NCBI RefSeq assembly: GCF_932526225.1
Contig: NC_064041.1
Coordinates: 13,639,451-13,703,450 of the forward strand
From: Nematostella vectensis
Lineage: Eukaryota; Cnidaria; Anthozoa; Actiniaria; Edwardsiidae
Direction: 5' to 3'
DNA length: 64,000 bases
The stretch's first letter is position 1. Every line of letters starts with the position of its first letter. A program made the translations under genes and the position numbers. The notes under the pieces were generated by a model. The model searched no databases. It saw only the letters and a program-made list of their open reading frames with translations, and was not told the DNA's origin. Positions 1 to 12,228 of the stretch are shown here, one piece after another.

Positions 1-442
1 TGGCCCATTCCATTTCAAAGTTTATGAGACGTGTTAAAGCTTGAAAGTCTACAAATTGCAAGATATTTATGGAACAACGTTTTGTTGTTTTTGTTAGATA
101 TTTAACTTTCTTCTATCCTCCCCCAATCCCTCAGTGCTTATAAAAATACAGAATGTTTTCATCTTTACTGTTGTTAATTGGGAATAATGGTATCTATTGT
201 AAAAAAAGGTTTCTCCTGATAGGGTGTGACCTACAAGTTAAGTTTGATTTCATACTGTAATATGAATACTTTATTGCTATTCCACTCCAGACGACTTTTA
301 AGTAAAATACATGTACATTGAATTATATTAATATGATTTCTCTATTTTGTTTTTTAATTGAGTAAGACAATATGCCTAGCCTGTTATAGTAACATTCTGC
401 TGTGAGCTGAACACATCCAGGCGTCCTATTTTGCTTGAATGG
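1..442. other. 3' flank of the TMEM237-like gene, no gene seen
   Basis: AT-rich sequence downstream of the minus-strand TMEM237 stop codon. The only feature I can support is a minus-strand AATAAA (270-275), listed separately. No open frame or RNA gene is convincing here. Confidence 0.5.
270..275 (-). terminator. Candidate polyadenylation signal of TMEM237
   Basis: AATAAA on the minus strand, about 170 nt past the stop codon at 443. It is the first canonical hexamer I found downstream of the last exon. Confidence 0.5.
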
Positions 443-3400
443 TCACGCTGGGGTGTAGTGTTCTGCTACAGTGGGCCTGTAGTGGTTGCCTGTCTTATCA
501 TTGCCAAGGAGATTGCCTTCGTACAGATTTTCTGCAGAAAAAGAAAACAATTTAGAGCCATCTTCACAATGAAGCTGTTATTGTGAGCTCAGCTCGGAAA
601 AGAGCCTTCAGTAGTACCCTCTCGGATATCTGAATTGTCAACAAAACCTATTAAAACTGTGGCTGTGTTATGACGAGGGGGCAAGGTTGTTTAAGAAACT
701 GTCAAAATTGCCATGGCGGGGCGTGTCTCACCCCCCCCCCCCCCCCTACGTTTTACAGCACAAACTTTGAAATTGAATTGCATCAGGGATCAAAATATCC
801 TAAAATAGCAACCAAAGAAAATCAAAAGCCTATTCTCAACCATAAAAGAAAGCATCTTTTAACACAATATGCCACAGAGATAACAAACCATACTCACCTG
901 CTGTATAGTCCTTAGTTGGCTGAAGAGCCACAAGGACCCATCCAAGGGCAGCGCCCAAAACACGCATCAAGTTTATGATTCGCCACGTGTCTAGCAGGGA
1001 TGTTGTCTCTTTACTTCCCCTGAAATATGATAGCCCAGTGTGCCAATCAAGATTGTAAACATAAACAGAACCGGAAAAACCTTTAAACACCCCCTAAGGG
1101 ACAGCAGTTAGTTGAATTTTATACCCTAAGAAATAACAGAATCAGAAAAATCCTTTAGCACCCCCTAAGGGGTAGCAGTAGGTCCATAAAATAAAATGCA
1201 CTAGTTTTTAGCATATTTGTGACATTTGTAGTGGATTTAGTTTGAAAAAAAAAAAACTGTAGTAAACCCTTGCCCCCCCCCTTTCTTTTGTACACAGTTA
1301 TTCAAAAACACCAACACTTTGTTCGCCTCCTCTTGGCTATATATACCGTCTCAAACAATGCACAGATTTTGTATTGTTACAAAAAACATTTCAGAATCTA
1401 AAAGAGCCATGTCATATCGATTTCAATATGGCTGACCTTAACTGGATTCATAGCAGAAAGCGATGATGTGCACACTCTACATGTACTCTGCAAATGACGG
1501 ACTCACCACAGTTCAGGAGGATTGTTATGTAGACTGATCCTATCATCAATATTTGCCACACTGATGGAAAACACTAGAGCAAATAGATATGCTGCAACAA
1601 AACAGTCTCACAATTATCATTATGTATAATTTCTATTTGGTTTATTACAAGTATTGAAAGAAGGATATTTTGTTTTGCTAACACCCCACAAAAAGAAAGC
1701 CCTTTATTTAAACCAATTGTTTACTCTTTTCATTGAGCAATGTAAAAGACACAACTAATGTCCATAATACACCCTGCTACATCAGGGGCGACGGAAGGGG
1801 AGGGACAGGGGGGAGCCTTCACTTTTCTAAGCTGATCGTTCTTTTTAATATATGAACGTTTTTTTAAACCAACGAGTTTCAAGCGGTACATATGCAACCG
1901 TCAACAAATTAGTTGAACAGTTTAAAATCCCGAGCATACAAACCTAGGTTATTCCCGCGTTCTTATAAATAGCACTTAAAGATTTGGAACCACCACATAC
2001 CCCTCCCCCCTGAAACCACCAACCACCTCTCCCCCTGAAACCACTACCCACCCCTTCCCCCACTTTAGCCCCCCCCCCCCCCCCCACTTATTAGACTACT
2101 CCGCCGCCCCTGTACATCTACAGTAAACTGGAGCAAAGATTTGGGTCCACAGCAAAATTCAAATAATTGAAAGATTCTAACAAAAATTAATTGAAATGGA
2201 GGTTGGGTAACCACTCAATCAACCCTTGCAACTTCAACATATCTTTCATGCATATGACAGGGACGGTAAAGGTTATTTTCATGATCCATGAAAGGCCCTT
2301 TTTTGTTGTGAACCGTGAACAGGACAAATACCGTGATTGCTCCCTTCGCCGTGATTCGTGAATGTTGAAATTTGATCAGCGTGAATCATGATCTATGCTC
2401 TTTTAAAATCGTGAATCGTAATTGCCGAGTAAAGATTGATCCTTGTTGTCAGTTGATCATGAAACGCGATTTCCGATTTTTGAAACTCATGAAATGTGCA
2501 AGGACCTTCCTTATAGCCCCTGTGTCAAGTGTATGGTCTTGGAGTGGGAAAACAAAATGAATAAAGAAGAAATGGTTGAGAGTTAAGAGACAACAATTTA
2601 AATGATTTGTTGTCATTAACAGATAAATTTCTTTCCCTTTGTATATAAATAGACAATATGGAATAAGGAAATTGTAACTGTTTTGCTTACCACTTATGGA
2701 GAGTATTCTAGATGGTCGTGTGAGCAGGCCATGGAAAAATCCAGACCTTGGGTTGGCCATGTCATATCTAGAAAGGTACAACATATTTGTTTAATACAGT
2801 ATAACAACTCCCAGTGGGTACCAACCTAGGGCTACAATTTGAATAGAGAATTTTCACATTCATGTAGAAGTCCTTTTGAAACAATCCTGCAAATGCTTGT
2901 TTGAGTTCCCTGGGAACTTCGTGTGTAAAGCAAGGGGGGTGCTAATTTAAAGTTGAACACTTAAAGCACAGGGTTTGGTCACCCTTTCTGGGGTGGAGAC
3001 AGGGTACATGTTTATATAAAGGAAGTGCTTATTCCATATTTTGCATTTTAGGGGAGTACTATTTTGGGGCCCTATGGGAATATGGAAGCCAAAAACAAGC
3101 ACTTTTATTACAACAGTTATGCTAATGGGTTAACCCACATTGGGTTATAAGGATCTTACAGGGGTTTTTTAAGGCCCCAGTGGCCAGCGGAACCGCCAGC
3201 TATTTTCCATCGAGCGCTGGTTACTTTAAAAAAAAAAGGTTGATTTAAGTTTTATTTGTCCTAATAAAATAAAATAACTTCCATCCCCTACTTATCAATC
3301 TCCAGTGCCTACCCTGAAACTTTAATGAAACTCTTGATCTTAGGGTGTAATGTGAATGCCAATATTTTTCTCATTTTGTTGTGCTTTTCTAGCTGTTTTG

Positions 3401-6400
3401 TTTGCAGTGATTAGTATGTAACTTGTGTAGTGTCAATTTAACTAAAAATACACAGACATACATACAGACTAATGATGAAAACTCCATGTCTCTTATGTCT
3501 CTCACTTTCCTTTTATTGTTATTCTTTAAAAGTATTTAAAAATGATATTACTCTCCCATTTAGGCATCTTTTAGGGTCACTCCCGATAAAAACTTTGTGT
3601 CTCTTTAAGTCTCTTGCTTTCCTTTTATTGTTATTCATTAAAGTATTTAAAGCGGATATTACTCTCCCATTTAGGCATCTTCTAGGGTCACTCCCTGATG
3701 AGGAGAAGCATACATCTGGAAATATATCTGGAATAACCCATCCCCAAATGGCTACCTGATGATTGCATACACATCACTTCCTATTAAGTCTACCATATAA
3801 TGGTGTCCATAAAGTGTTACCACTCACCTATCGAATACTGAGACAGTACATAAGGCAAACAGCATGTAGTACAGGGACTGAACGGGCAAGGCCAGTTTTG
3901 AGTAATATGTCAGGAATACAGTGTCACCATGGGTGCTTAGGGAGTAGACAAAGATACATTGGCAAAGTGCAAAACCTGGTGAGAAAGGGATAATCAGAGA
4001 GAGATCTCAAGGGGATGGAAATTTAGACATTATAGGATCACAGTAAACTGTGGGAGTTATATATATCCTATATATACCCTATATACATTACATTGAGTAA
4101 CTTCACTTTTTCTGAATTAATGTTTTAAGTCAATTCCTTCCCTCCACTTTCTGACCGCTTGCAGCTAATCTCTTGCTTGCGTTTCAAATTTGAACATTTT
4201 ATTGGATCCAGAAATAATACAGAGGGAATTTTTCGCGGAGGTGTGAATTGGGAATATGGTCCAACAGCTGTTGGGAATAGAGCGTAATCAATCAAACCAA
4301 GCAATCAAAACCAGATAAACCATCCCCAAAGCTTGTGTCTCACTACATGTTATTCCCAAATGAGACAAGGATTTGGGGTTCGCCGAGGTCGCGCAACAAC
4401 GAATTTATCTGTAAGGGGAAAAAAACAAACCTTCAAACAGTCAACGCTTGCTTTGACTTAACTTTTGCTAAATCTACTAAAAAATGATGAAACCAAAAAG
4501 ACTTTAACTAAGTAACAGCAACATTTGAACATTTTTAATTCGCGGTTCTCCAGTGCACAATTGGCTCTCTGCCTCCAGTTTTGCGACCTCGAAACATCCC
4601 GTTATAAGAGTCATAGTTTCAAAAGAAGAGAATGTGCCAGTTTTGGATATTTTTTTCACGCCATTATACGCAAAATAGAAAACAGTGTGTGTAAGACTAA
4701 GGTTGCGGTTTTCTGTTATAAGTTGCGGGAAGCTCGAAGCAACATTCAATACAACTCAGGACAACGCTCAGGTAAACGTTCAGCAGGTCAACGCTCAAGG
4801 CAACGCTCAGGGCAACACTAAGGTCAATGCTCAGGGCAACGTTAGGCTAACGCTCAGGGCAACCCTCAATGCCTTAGGACGACGGCCAATGTTCAAGGCA
4901 ACGCTCAGTGCCTTAGGGCAATGTTCACATGTTTGTTATGCAAATGGGCACCAACTCCGTGCACATAGCCTGTTGTTGCCATTCTTCATTTGCTATTTCT
5001 TACTTCGTTTTTTTTTTTTATGGTGGAGGGGGGTATCGAAAATATGGAAGGAAGCGAAAAAATTGTTCCTCCTAAAGGGGGAGATATTTAATTTCTGCCC
5101 TAATTTTTTATCAAAATCCTGCACAGACTATTAAGTGCGACCTCTGATTCACCATCGAACACAAGGTACAAAAGGTATTTGTGTCGATACAAATAGACAA
5201 TTAGATTTGGCACGGCAGGAGAACAACATATGAATCGGGTCTTAGTTGTAGTGAGTTTTTTTAGCAAGTCTTAGAGACATTTCCGTAGGTTCCATAGGTT
5301 TCCGCCGGTTTCCGTAGGTTTCGTGAATTAGAGATGGTGCCAATAATATGCAGTACAGTATCTCTATAACATACCTGCTAATAGTCCATGACAAAACAAA
5401 GCAAATGACCGATATGCCCTGTGAACTGACTGAAATCAACAACAACAAAGAACATTACAATTTACTTGATCTACAAAATATTAACCAACTAGAGGAGGAC
5501 AATGGGGTAGAGAAGTTAACACAAAGAGTGTGCCATTTGTATTGAAGGATAACCAGACTTTGTGATGAGGAAGAGTCTGGTATGTACAGTAGCCTACACT
5601 AAAGGCTTTATTTCCTTTAGTAGAGAAATCTAATGTGGGCCATGCCATGGATGCCGTAGTAGATCACTTATAAAATGCTTATTCTGCCTGCCTACTGCAT
5701 ACTCTTGCAGACTCACCACAGCAAACTCTGCAGTTGTCTGCTCATGACCCAAGTTTACGGGTGACGCATCTTTTCTCTCACTGTCTAGCTGTGTCATTCT
5801 AGCTTTTCTTTCACTCCGAAAACCATGACCATCTGGAAAATGACACTGTTACAAGGGTGATGACAAAAAATATAAACAGCAGATTCTAAGTCATCATTAT
5901 TACATCCATGCCATAAAACCATTATTTTCTTTTACAAAAAAAAAAACAGTCTTATAATACATGTAAATTATGCTGTCAATGTCTTTCTGGCTTTGGTGTA
6001 GGACCCCATAAACCAAACATTAATACTAAAATACAAGAACATTGCCAGGATAACTCACTAAAGTCTGTGTTACTAGGTTTGATCATTTGTAGGGTGACAA
6101 GAACAAAATACTGTAATAATGTAAGCTTCCTAATAGTCCTAAAATGACATATGATAATAATACAACCCAGTCTTGAAAATACTGATTTTAGTATAGGCTT
6201 TCAAAGTAAGTGTAACATACACCATACAGTATCACCATTAACATCCAATGGCCATCAAACAAAACTTCAGCCATAACACCAGCTAAACTCAGTACCATCA
6301 TCATCATGCCCACCTCTGTTCTGAATAAACACAATATCTAATGGCTGGCTGGGAAGGGTCTGTGCGATGCTTGGGTTTGGGGGCGGGGCAGCCAGTGATG

Positions 6401-9400
6401 AGTCCGCCACAACTAGATCCTCTTTGTCAACCTTGTAGTAGTCTACCATGGAGACTAGAAAAGGGGGTAACCATCATGAATAAAATGATCAATTTTTATG
6501 TACTCCATTGGATTGTTTTCTTTTCTAATTTTTGTTAAGGTTAATTTCTTGCATTCACATACCTTCCCCATCAAGATCTGCATTGTAGTTTTCTTCTTCT
6601 CCAGATGTTGCCTGATTTTGCTGCCTAAAGAATAATCCAAAACGATAAAAACAGAAGAAAAAGTACATATTGCTCTGCCACACCAAACTGTAATAAAGCT
6701 TAAGGGATGCTTGGAGCCTAGATGACAAAACACAGAGCTTTGAGTGAAAACAATAGATACAAACATCTTTCATATGTCATTTGAAAAGCTTTTATATAAA
6801 TGGAGAACTAGATAATATTATTAATAATATTATTATACAACTTCTTTAAGCCAATTGCTTTCCTTTAAACCCCAAATGTGTCTGAAGTATTTAGCAGATC
6901 TTTACTTTTTACACAGATATCCAAAGTAACCACATCCAATTACCAATTTCCCAGTTTCAAGTTTTTTTTTCTTTGTTCGGATTCGAAATAAGTGTATTGA
7001 ATAAATTTTTCAGGTAACACAACTCCAAAGGGCATAAAATGCTGCCCACTCAAAATTTCTCCACAGCGAAACATGGATTCATTCCTGAATACAGTACCTA
7101 GACTAGCATTTTGAGAAATTTTATAATCATAGGTAATTAGCAAATACTGCAAGGAATAGTCTACTGTAGCTTCAAGCAGTGTACATACTAAGTACCAGTT
7201 TTCATGTTAGCATACCTATTTGTTTTTCTTGACTTATGTGTAGGTAAAGTACTTAGTGAAGTACCAGTTTATATGTTACCATATCTATTTGCTTTTCTTG
7301 ACTTATGTGTATGTACTTAGTGTAGTACCAGTTTTCATTTTACCATATGTATTTGCTTTTCTTGACTTATTTGTATGTAAAGTATTTAGTGCAGTACCAG
7401 TTATCATGTTAGCATACCTATTTGCTTTTCTTGACTTATGTGTACGTAAACTACTTAGTGTAGTACCAGTTATCATGTTAGCATACCTATTTGCTTTTCT
7501 TGACTTATGTGTACGTAAAGTACTTAGTGAAGTACCAGTTTATGTTAGCATACCTATTTGCTTTTCTTGACTTATGCGTAAGTAAAGTACTTAGTGTAGT
7601 ACCAGTTTTCATGTTAGCATACCTATTTGCTTTTCTTGACTTATGCGTAAGTAAAGTACTTAGTGTAGTACCAGTTTTCATGTTAGCATACCTATTTGCT
7701 TTTCTTGGCTTATGTGTAGGTAAAGTACTTAGTGTAGTACCAGTTTTCATGTTACCATACCTATTTGCCTTTCTTGACTTATGCTTGTGAGGCTTGGGTC
7801 TCTTTAAAGGCTCTCCATCAACCATGTATTCTTCTACTTCCTCTCCATCCATGAAGTCTCGAGATCCTAAAAAGGGGTCATAAAAGAGTGTTATATACTT
7901 TCCTTATATCATACAACAATATAGCTGGCCTGACTCAGACTTGCTTCAGGCTAGAGGTATAAGTAGCGAGGATACCAGAGGGATAAGTAGTGAGGATACC
8001 AGAGAGACAAGTGGCGAGGATACCAGAGGGATAAGTAGCGAGGATACCAGAGGGACAAGTAGCGAGGATACCAGAGGGATAAGTAGCGAGGATACCAGAG
8101 GATTAAGTAGCGAGGATACCAGAGGGATAAGTAGCAAGGATACCAGAGGGATAAGTAGCGAGGATACCAGAGGATTAAGTAGCAAGGATACCAGAGAGAT
8201 AAGTAGCGAGGATACCAGAGGGATAAGTAGTGAGGATACCAGAGGGATAAGTAGCGAGGATACCAGAGGTACCAGAGAGAACACCAGCTGTATCATTTAA
8301 TCATTTTAAAGGGAATTACACTTAATAGAGCAGTGATATCTTGGGAAGTGTTGCTGGTTTAGTGCTGCAGCTTTTAAGGCTGTATAATGCCTGACAACAA
8401 CAATATCATGGGACAAACATATATGGCTATGTGCACGATGATGATACTCAGCGGCGGATAAGTGAGCCTACTCGAAAAAATTAACGTATATTTTGCTGAA
8501 TATTGCTCTTCACTATGAAATAATTAGCTCCAAGGGTGTTATAATGTTTAATGTTTACAAGGAAAAGGAATTGAGCTTAAACATATACAAAGCAAGAGTA
8601 AGACATTGCATTTTGTTGGCCTAATTCTGATTATGACGCGAAAATGGCGTAACATTTGCAAAGGGTCAAAACAAACCTGCGCTTCATGGAGAACGTTACA
8701 TGTTTCTAAAATCAACATTAGTTGCTCTTTCCATTGTTGTGTTACCCATTGATGTAGGATGATCGATAAGGGAGTAATTGAACGATGAATGCGTAACGAC
8801 AACATGTCCCCCCGCAAGAGCACTCAAAGTTTGGATGTCAATATCGTCTATATTAAAACTTGTTAACGTCAAGACTTAACAGCCCAGGGATTCAACATGA
8901 GATGATACATCCAAATCCGCTTAAATTTCATTCTTAAAGCAACAATTTGTGTATATAATATGCAACATTTTCGGGAGAGAACGCTGTGTCCCCCTTATTC
9001 TGAGATCTTGTAAACAGCATGGCTATGACACGGCATCTCGAATGATGTAAGCGCACAAAGTAACACACATTAAGCCCTATATTATACCCGCATCCGTGTT
9101 CAAGCGCATAAGAGACCGGGGAAAAGTTGAACGAAAATATTTATATCCGGTCGGATACCGCATCTTACCCGGTCAAACTCAGTTTCGAATAATCTAAGCG
9201 CACTAACCAACACACATCAAGCCTATTCTACCCGCATCCGTGTGGTTATTGTGAAGCGTGTTTGGCAGGAGACAACGAAAACTGTAGCAACTCTGATTAT
9301 GTAGATGCATGGGAGACTCGTGATCTAGAGCACGATAATTCTGCTGAGCGCACAACAACTACACTCTCTGAACGGCCGACAAGATTGAAACGCTAATCTT

Positions 9401-11567
9401 TCTCAAAGCGGGATAGCGTGATCGCGGTTGCTTCCGGTGACCCAGGTGAAGAATACTAATTGTTAAAAGTTACCGGTGATGGCCCCGAAGTTTTAAAAGA
9501 GGAAAAGAACAATCCATATTCCAGCACGGGGATAGCAGTTGAAAGTAGCATACGACGTTTGTTACTTATCTTCCAATGAACAATATATTTTTCGTTGATA
9601 ATACAGAAACTGTAAGGGTAAATGTAAATTCAAGTATCGGGGATTTATACGTTAGTTGTGAAGAATTGCTGGAACGTGTTTTGGCTTTTCTGAACTCTGA
9701 GAACGTAGTTTTAATTTCTTTTTTCGCTTATATAAACAAGCTGGATTTCTCACTTTAAAAACGATTTTTGACAGCTTACTGTCAAATAATAATTAGAAAA
9801 ATATTTTGGGCTGCATTGTGTTATCTCTCTAAAAGCCTTCGAAGTTTTATTGCACACTTTTGGTATGTGAGCGCTTCCTTCGCTATGAAATACCATGCAC
9901 TTGAATTAACCCTTTTGGTGATTGATATACGTAACATCCATTTCGTGTATTCCGTAATCGTCTATAATCTAAAACTCCCGCAACCATTTTGACACTGAGT
10001 AAACTTATTTTACTTGTACTATTTTTCTTGATGGCAAATTCAATGGTTGTGTTCTCGAGCCCTTGTGATTCTTCTTGTCCTCTATTTAATGAATATCGAG
10101 AAACGGTTGGATCGTATGCTAACTCAACATCGTTCGAAACACACGATCTGTAGACGGCCGGACCGTGCACGGACTTGTTTAGAGCGTGCACGCACCGATT
10201 TATTAAGAAGGGTTGGGCCGTGCACGGTTTTGATTTAAGGTTTGGAAGAAGCGTGCACAAATCTAAAACAAACCGTGCATGGTACTTCGGTTGAAATACG
10301 AGAACCGTGCTCGGACCGGGTACCCGCTTCAAACCCGGTCCATAGTGCGCTTCAATACGCATGTTACACGGTTGGGTACCAACATCGTGCACATAGCCAT
10401 ATATACCAATCAATGAAATGCCATCCACAAATAAAGGCAAGGCTTGGAGAAGGAAAATCATGCTTCCATGTCCTTTTTCTGCACATGCTGATGTCACACA
10501 TTAAGCATCCATCTCCATCAACTAATTTATGCGATTATCTTAAATACAATCACTACAATATTGCTAATATGTAACTCAAACCTCAACTATGGATGGTTAT
10601 TTTGATGTTTAAATTAGAAGACTGTTTTATTTTGAAATGTGAAAATAAACAAAGGAGTGACTGATTACAATTTTTCAAGTCAACACAACAACAAACTTAC
10701 TAATAAAACCTTTCATTATATGTTAACCACTCTCACCATGTGCTCGACGTCTCCTGTTTCGCCGTCGCGTAGGGCTCATATTCTCTCCATCCATCTCATC
10801 TGGTCCATCTAACCGGTTTATGACCTCTGCACTTGCAGACCTGCGAGCATGGCGGGGCCCTGGAGGGGGGCGTTTGTGCCTCTTTTTTTCAGGAAGCTGT
10901 AGGGAGTGCATCTGTGTGGAAGGATCACCATTGAAGAACTCACCTAGATAAAGCATATAAAACAGTTCTTATTAAGATTTTAAAATTTACTAAGGATAAG
11001 CTATGATTCATAGAAACCAATTCCAACATTGCAGAAAATTTACATTGTGACTCCCATATGGAAAAAAATCTCATTGATGAGAACCAGTTACGCTGGAAAG
11101 TATGTAACCATCCTCCACCCAGTATCACTGGGTCACTGTCTTCAAATGTGTTCAATCATTTAAGTGGTTTATACACACGCAACCTGTTATGACTCACCAC
11201 AACATAATCATTTAAACGGGAAATAATTAGGATCTCAATTTCTAAGATATCTTTTAGTCTGTGATAACCTAACCTTACCGTTATCGTTCCTAGATGCTCT
11301 GTGTTTTGTTCTTCTAGTACGATCACGACTTCGCGACGTTCTTCCTTCGTGGCCTAGACTACCATCTTCAGGAGAAGCATTGGATCTCTCCCCTTCTGCC
11401 ATTTCATGCAAAGGGACCCTATCTTGCAGTGAGCTCGGTGACTCCAAGCTCTCGTTTGCTTCGTCGAAATCCCGAGACATCCGTTTCTTGCGTCGCCGGC
11501 TTCGTTCTCTTGGTGGAAGGCCTGTTGTAGCAGGACCAGCCAGAGCGATCGGTCCTTCGCGATCCAT
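443..11567 (-). CDS. TMEM237: TMEM237-like ciliary transition-zone membrane protein, 12 exons
   Basis: Exons read 11567-11279, 10943-10737, 7866-7761, 6624-6563, 6454-6314, 5832-5717, 5429-5375, 3975-3828, 2767-2691, 1591-1507, 1019-898 and 531-443. All have GT-AG borders and matching phases, giving about 498 aa. The N-terminal ~300 residues are basic and disordered (RRRNRRRR, RSRRRKKR), as in animal TMEM237. Four membrane segments follow, at about residues 318-340, 352-373, 401-413 and 440-460. Diagnostic stretches are SVHRAYRSFALFCHGLLAG, LPVQSLYYMLFALCTVSVFDR and the last helix NLMRVLGAALGWVL. They align in order with what I recall of human TMEM237, the Joubert-syndrome tetraspan protein of the ciliary transition zone. 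Human TMEM237 is about 408 aa; the extra length is in the disordered part. It is divergent to TOP3B. Introns 2 and 3 carry minisatellites; the intron-3 array begins at the exon-3 donor itself. A small missing exon between 10737 and 7866 is possible because that junction is phase 1. Confidence 0.9.
1783..2112. mobile_element. MITE with CAGGGGCG termini, 330 bp
   Basis: Inverted ends CAGGGGCGACGGA (left) and the complement of TCCGCCGCCCCTG (right), flanked by direct repeats TACAT at 1778-1782 and 2113-2117. The interior is C-rich and non-coding. It lies in an intron of the TMEM237-like gene. CAGGGGCG ends are common in hAT-derived MITEs, but a 5-bp duplication is not the hAT length, so I do not assign a superfamily. 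Confidence 0.75.
3477..3700. repeat. Two-copy ~112-bp tandem duplication
   Basis: Two adjacent copies share the blocks CTTTCCTTTTATTGTTATTC and ATTACTCTCCCATTTAGGCA, a few percent diverged. It lies in TMEM237 intron sequence. The open frame across it has no protein-like features. Confidence 0.75.
4745..4925. repeat. Degenerate 12-bp minisatellite
   Basis: Imperfect repeats of CAACGCTCAGGG, about 14 units, in the intron between TMEM237 exons 7 and 8. It makes a plus-strand frame with N-A-Q-G/V-N repetition that I regard as a by-product of the 12-bp period. Confidence 0.8.
7205..7775. repeat. 70-bp minisatellite that copies an exon end and its splice donor
   Basis: About eight tandem units of ~70 bp. 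The right-most unit overlaps the 3' end of TMEM237 exon 3, where minus-strand AAATAG is followed by the donor GTATGG. Each other unit repeats TCAAGAAAAGCAAATAG followed by GTATGC, so donor-like sites recur about every 70 bp into the intron. Read through on the minus strand, the array is open and would add repeated ~23-residue units to the protein. Confidence 0.85.
7950..8290. repeat. 24-bp minisatellite in TMEM237 intron 2
   Basis: About 14 units of AAGTAGCGAGGATACCAGAG plus GGAT, with few substitutions. The period is a multiple of three, so long frames appear on both strands (GISSEDTR repeats on plus). No start context, splice sites or neighbouring coding sequence support translation. Confidence 0.9.
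8300..10730. other. Remainder of TMEM237 intron 2, no gene seen
   Basis: Unique-looking intronic sequence. It has an imperfect direct repeat near 9050-9105 and 9195-9245 (shared ACCCGCATCCGTGT) and a cluster of GTGCACG motifs at 10145-10400. Open frames of 60-200 codons lack protein-like composition or usable splice sites. Confidence 0.5.
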
Positions 11568-12228
11568 TTTCTCTCAAGGAAAAAACGTAATCGATGTAGA
11601 GATGCTACAGGTCGTATAGCTCTTGTTGTATCAATATAAGAGCTAGAGCCTTGTTTTTTTAACGCAATCAAACGTGTTTAGATAGGTTGTTTCGGTAAAC
11701 AACGAACGGCGAAGTTTGAAGTTTGAAGCATTTGATATGGAACAGTTGGGCATGCGCAAAATATTAACCCGCTGACCGCCTTCTCTAAAACAATCCCGTT
11801 CCCAGGCCAGCGGCAAGGTACGTGGGCATTGAGGGCGAGATTGAAAAAAAAGTCAAAAGAAATGAGAGTTGATTTTAGTTTCCTATGGTTGATGTTATTC
11901 CATTTTATATCAGTAGATGATTTGTTAACGTAGCAGAGAAGGTGCGGTGTTGGGTGTGGGGGGGCTAAAAATGTAAAATAAGAAAAATCAGGCTAACAGG
12001 CTAAATGAGGTGCTGTTGCCTTTTTTTTCTTTCCAAGCGAAAATAAATTCGTGTTCCGCGGAATTAACGCGTGGTATGGGGGTATGCCTGGTATGGGGTA
12101 GGGAGTAGGGGGGTGGGGTGTGTGTGTTTGTCTACCAGTAGCCGCTGACCATTGCCACGTTCCAAAGCCTTCGAGACAAAGAGATTGCATTCCCTCACAC
12201 ACAGTGTTCAAAACTCGTTACATTCGCA
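11568..12228. promoter_or_regulatory. Shared promoter interval of TMEM237 and TOP3B
   Basis: The 661 bp between the two divergent start codons must hold both promoters and 5' leaders. There is no TATA box at a convincing distance. A T/G-rich tract (12060-12130) lies near TOP3B. Confidence 0.6.

Noticed and set aside
5242-5448. Separate 68-codon minus-strand gene
   Set aside because: Part of it (5429-5375) is exon 7 of TMEM237; the rest is intron.
7941-8300. Open frames on both strands over the 24-bp repeat (GISSEDTR units)
   Set aside because: Both strands are open because of the repeat period, and the array lies in a TMEM237 intron.
9883-10497. 204-codon minus-strand frame
   Set aside because: No recognisable domain and random-looking composition. 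The TMEM237 model already explains this region as intron.
11685-11700. RFX X-box-like string GGTTGTTTCGGTAAAC upstream of the ciliary gene TMEM237
   Set aside because: Position is attractive (about 120 bp before the ATG), but it departs from the X-box consensus at more than one base on one half-site.
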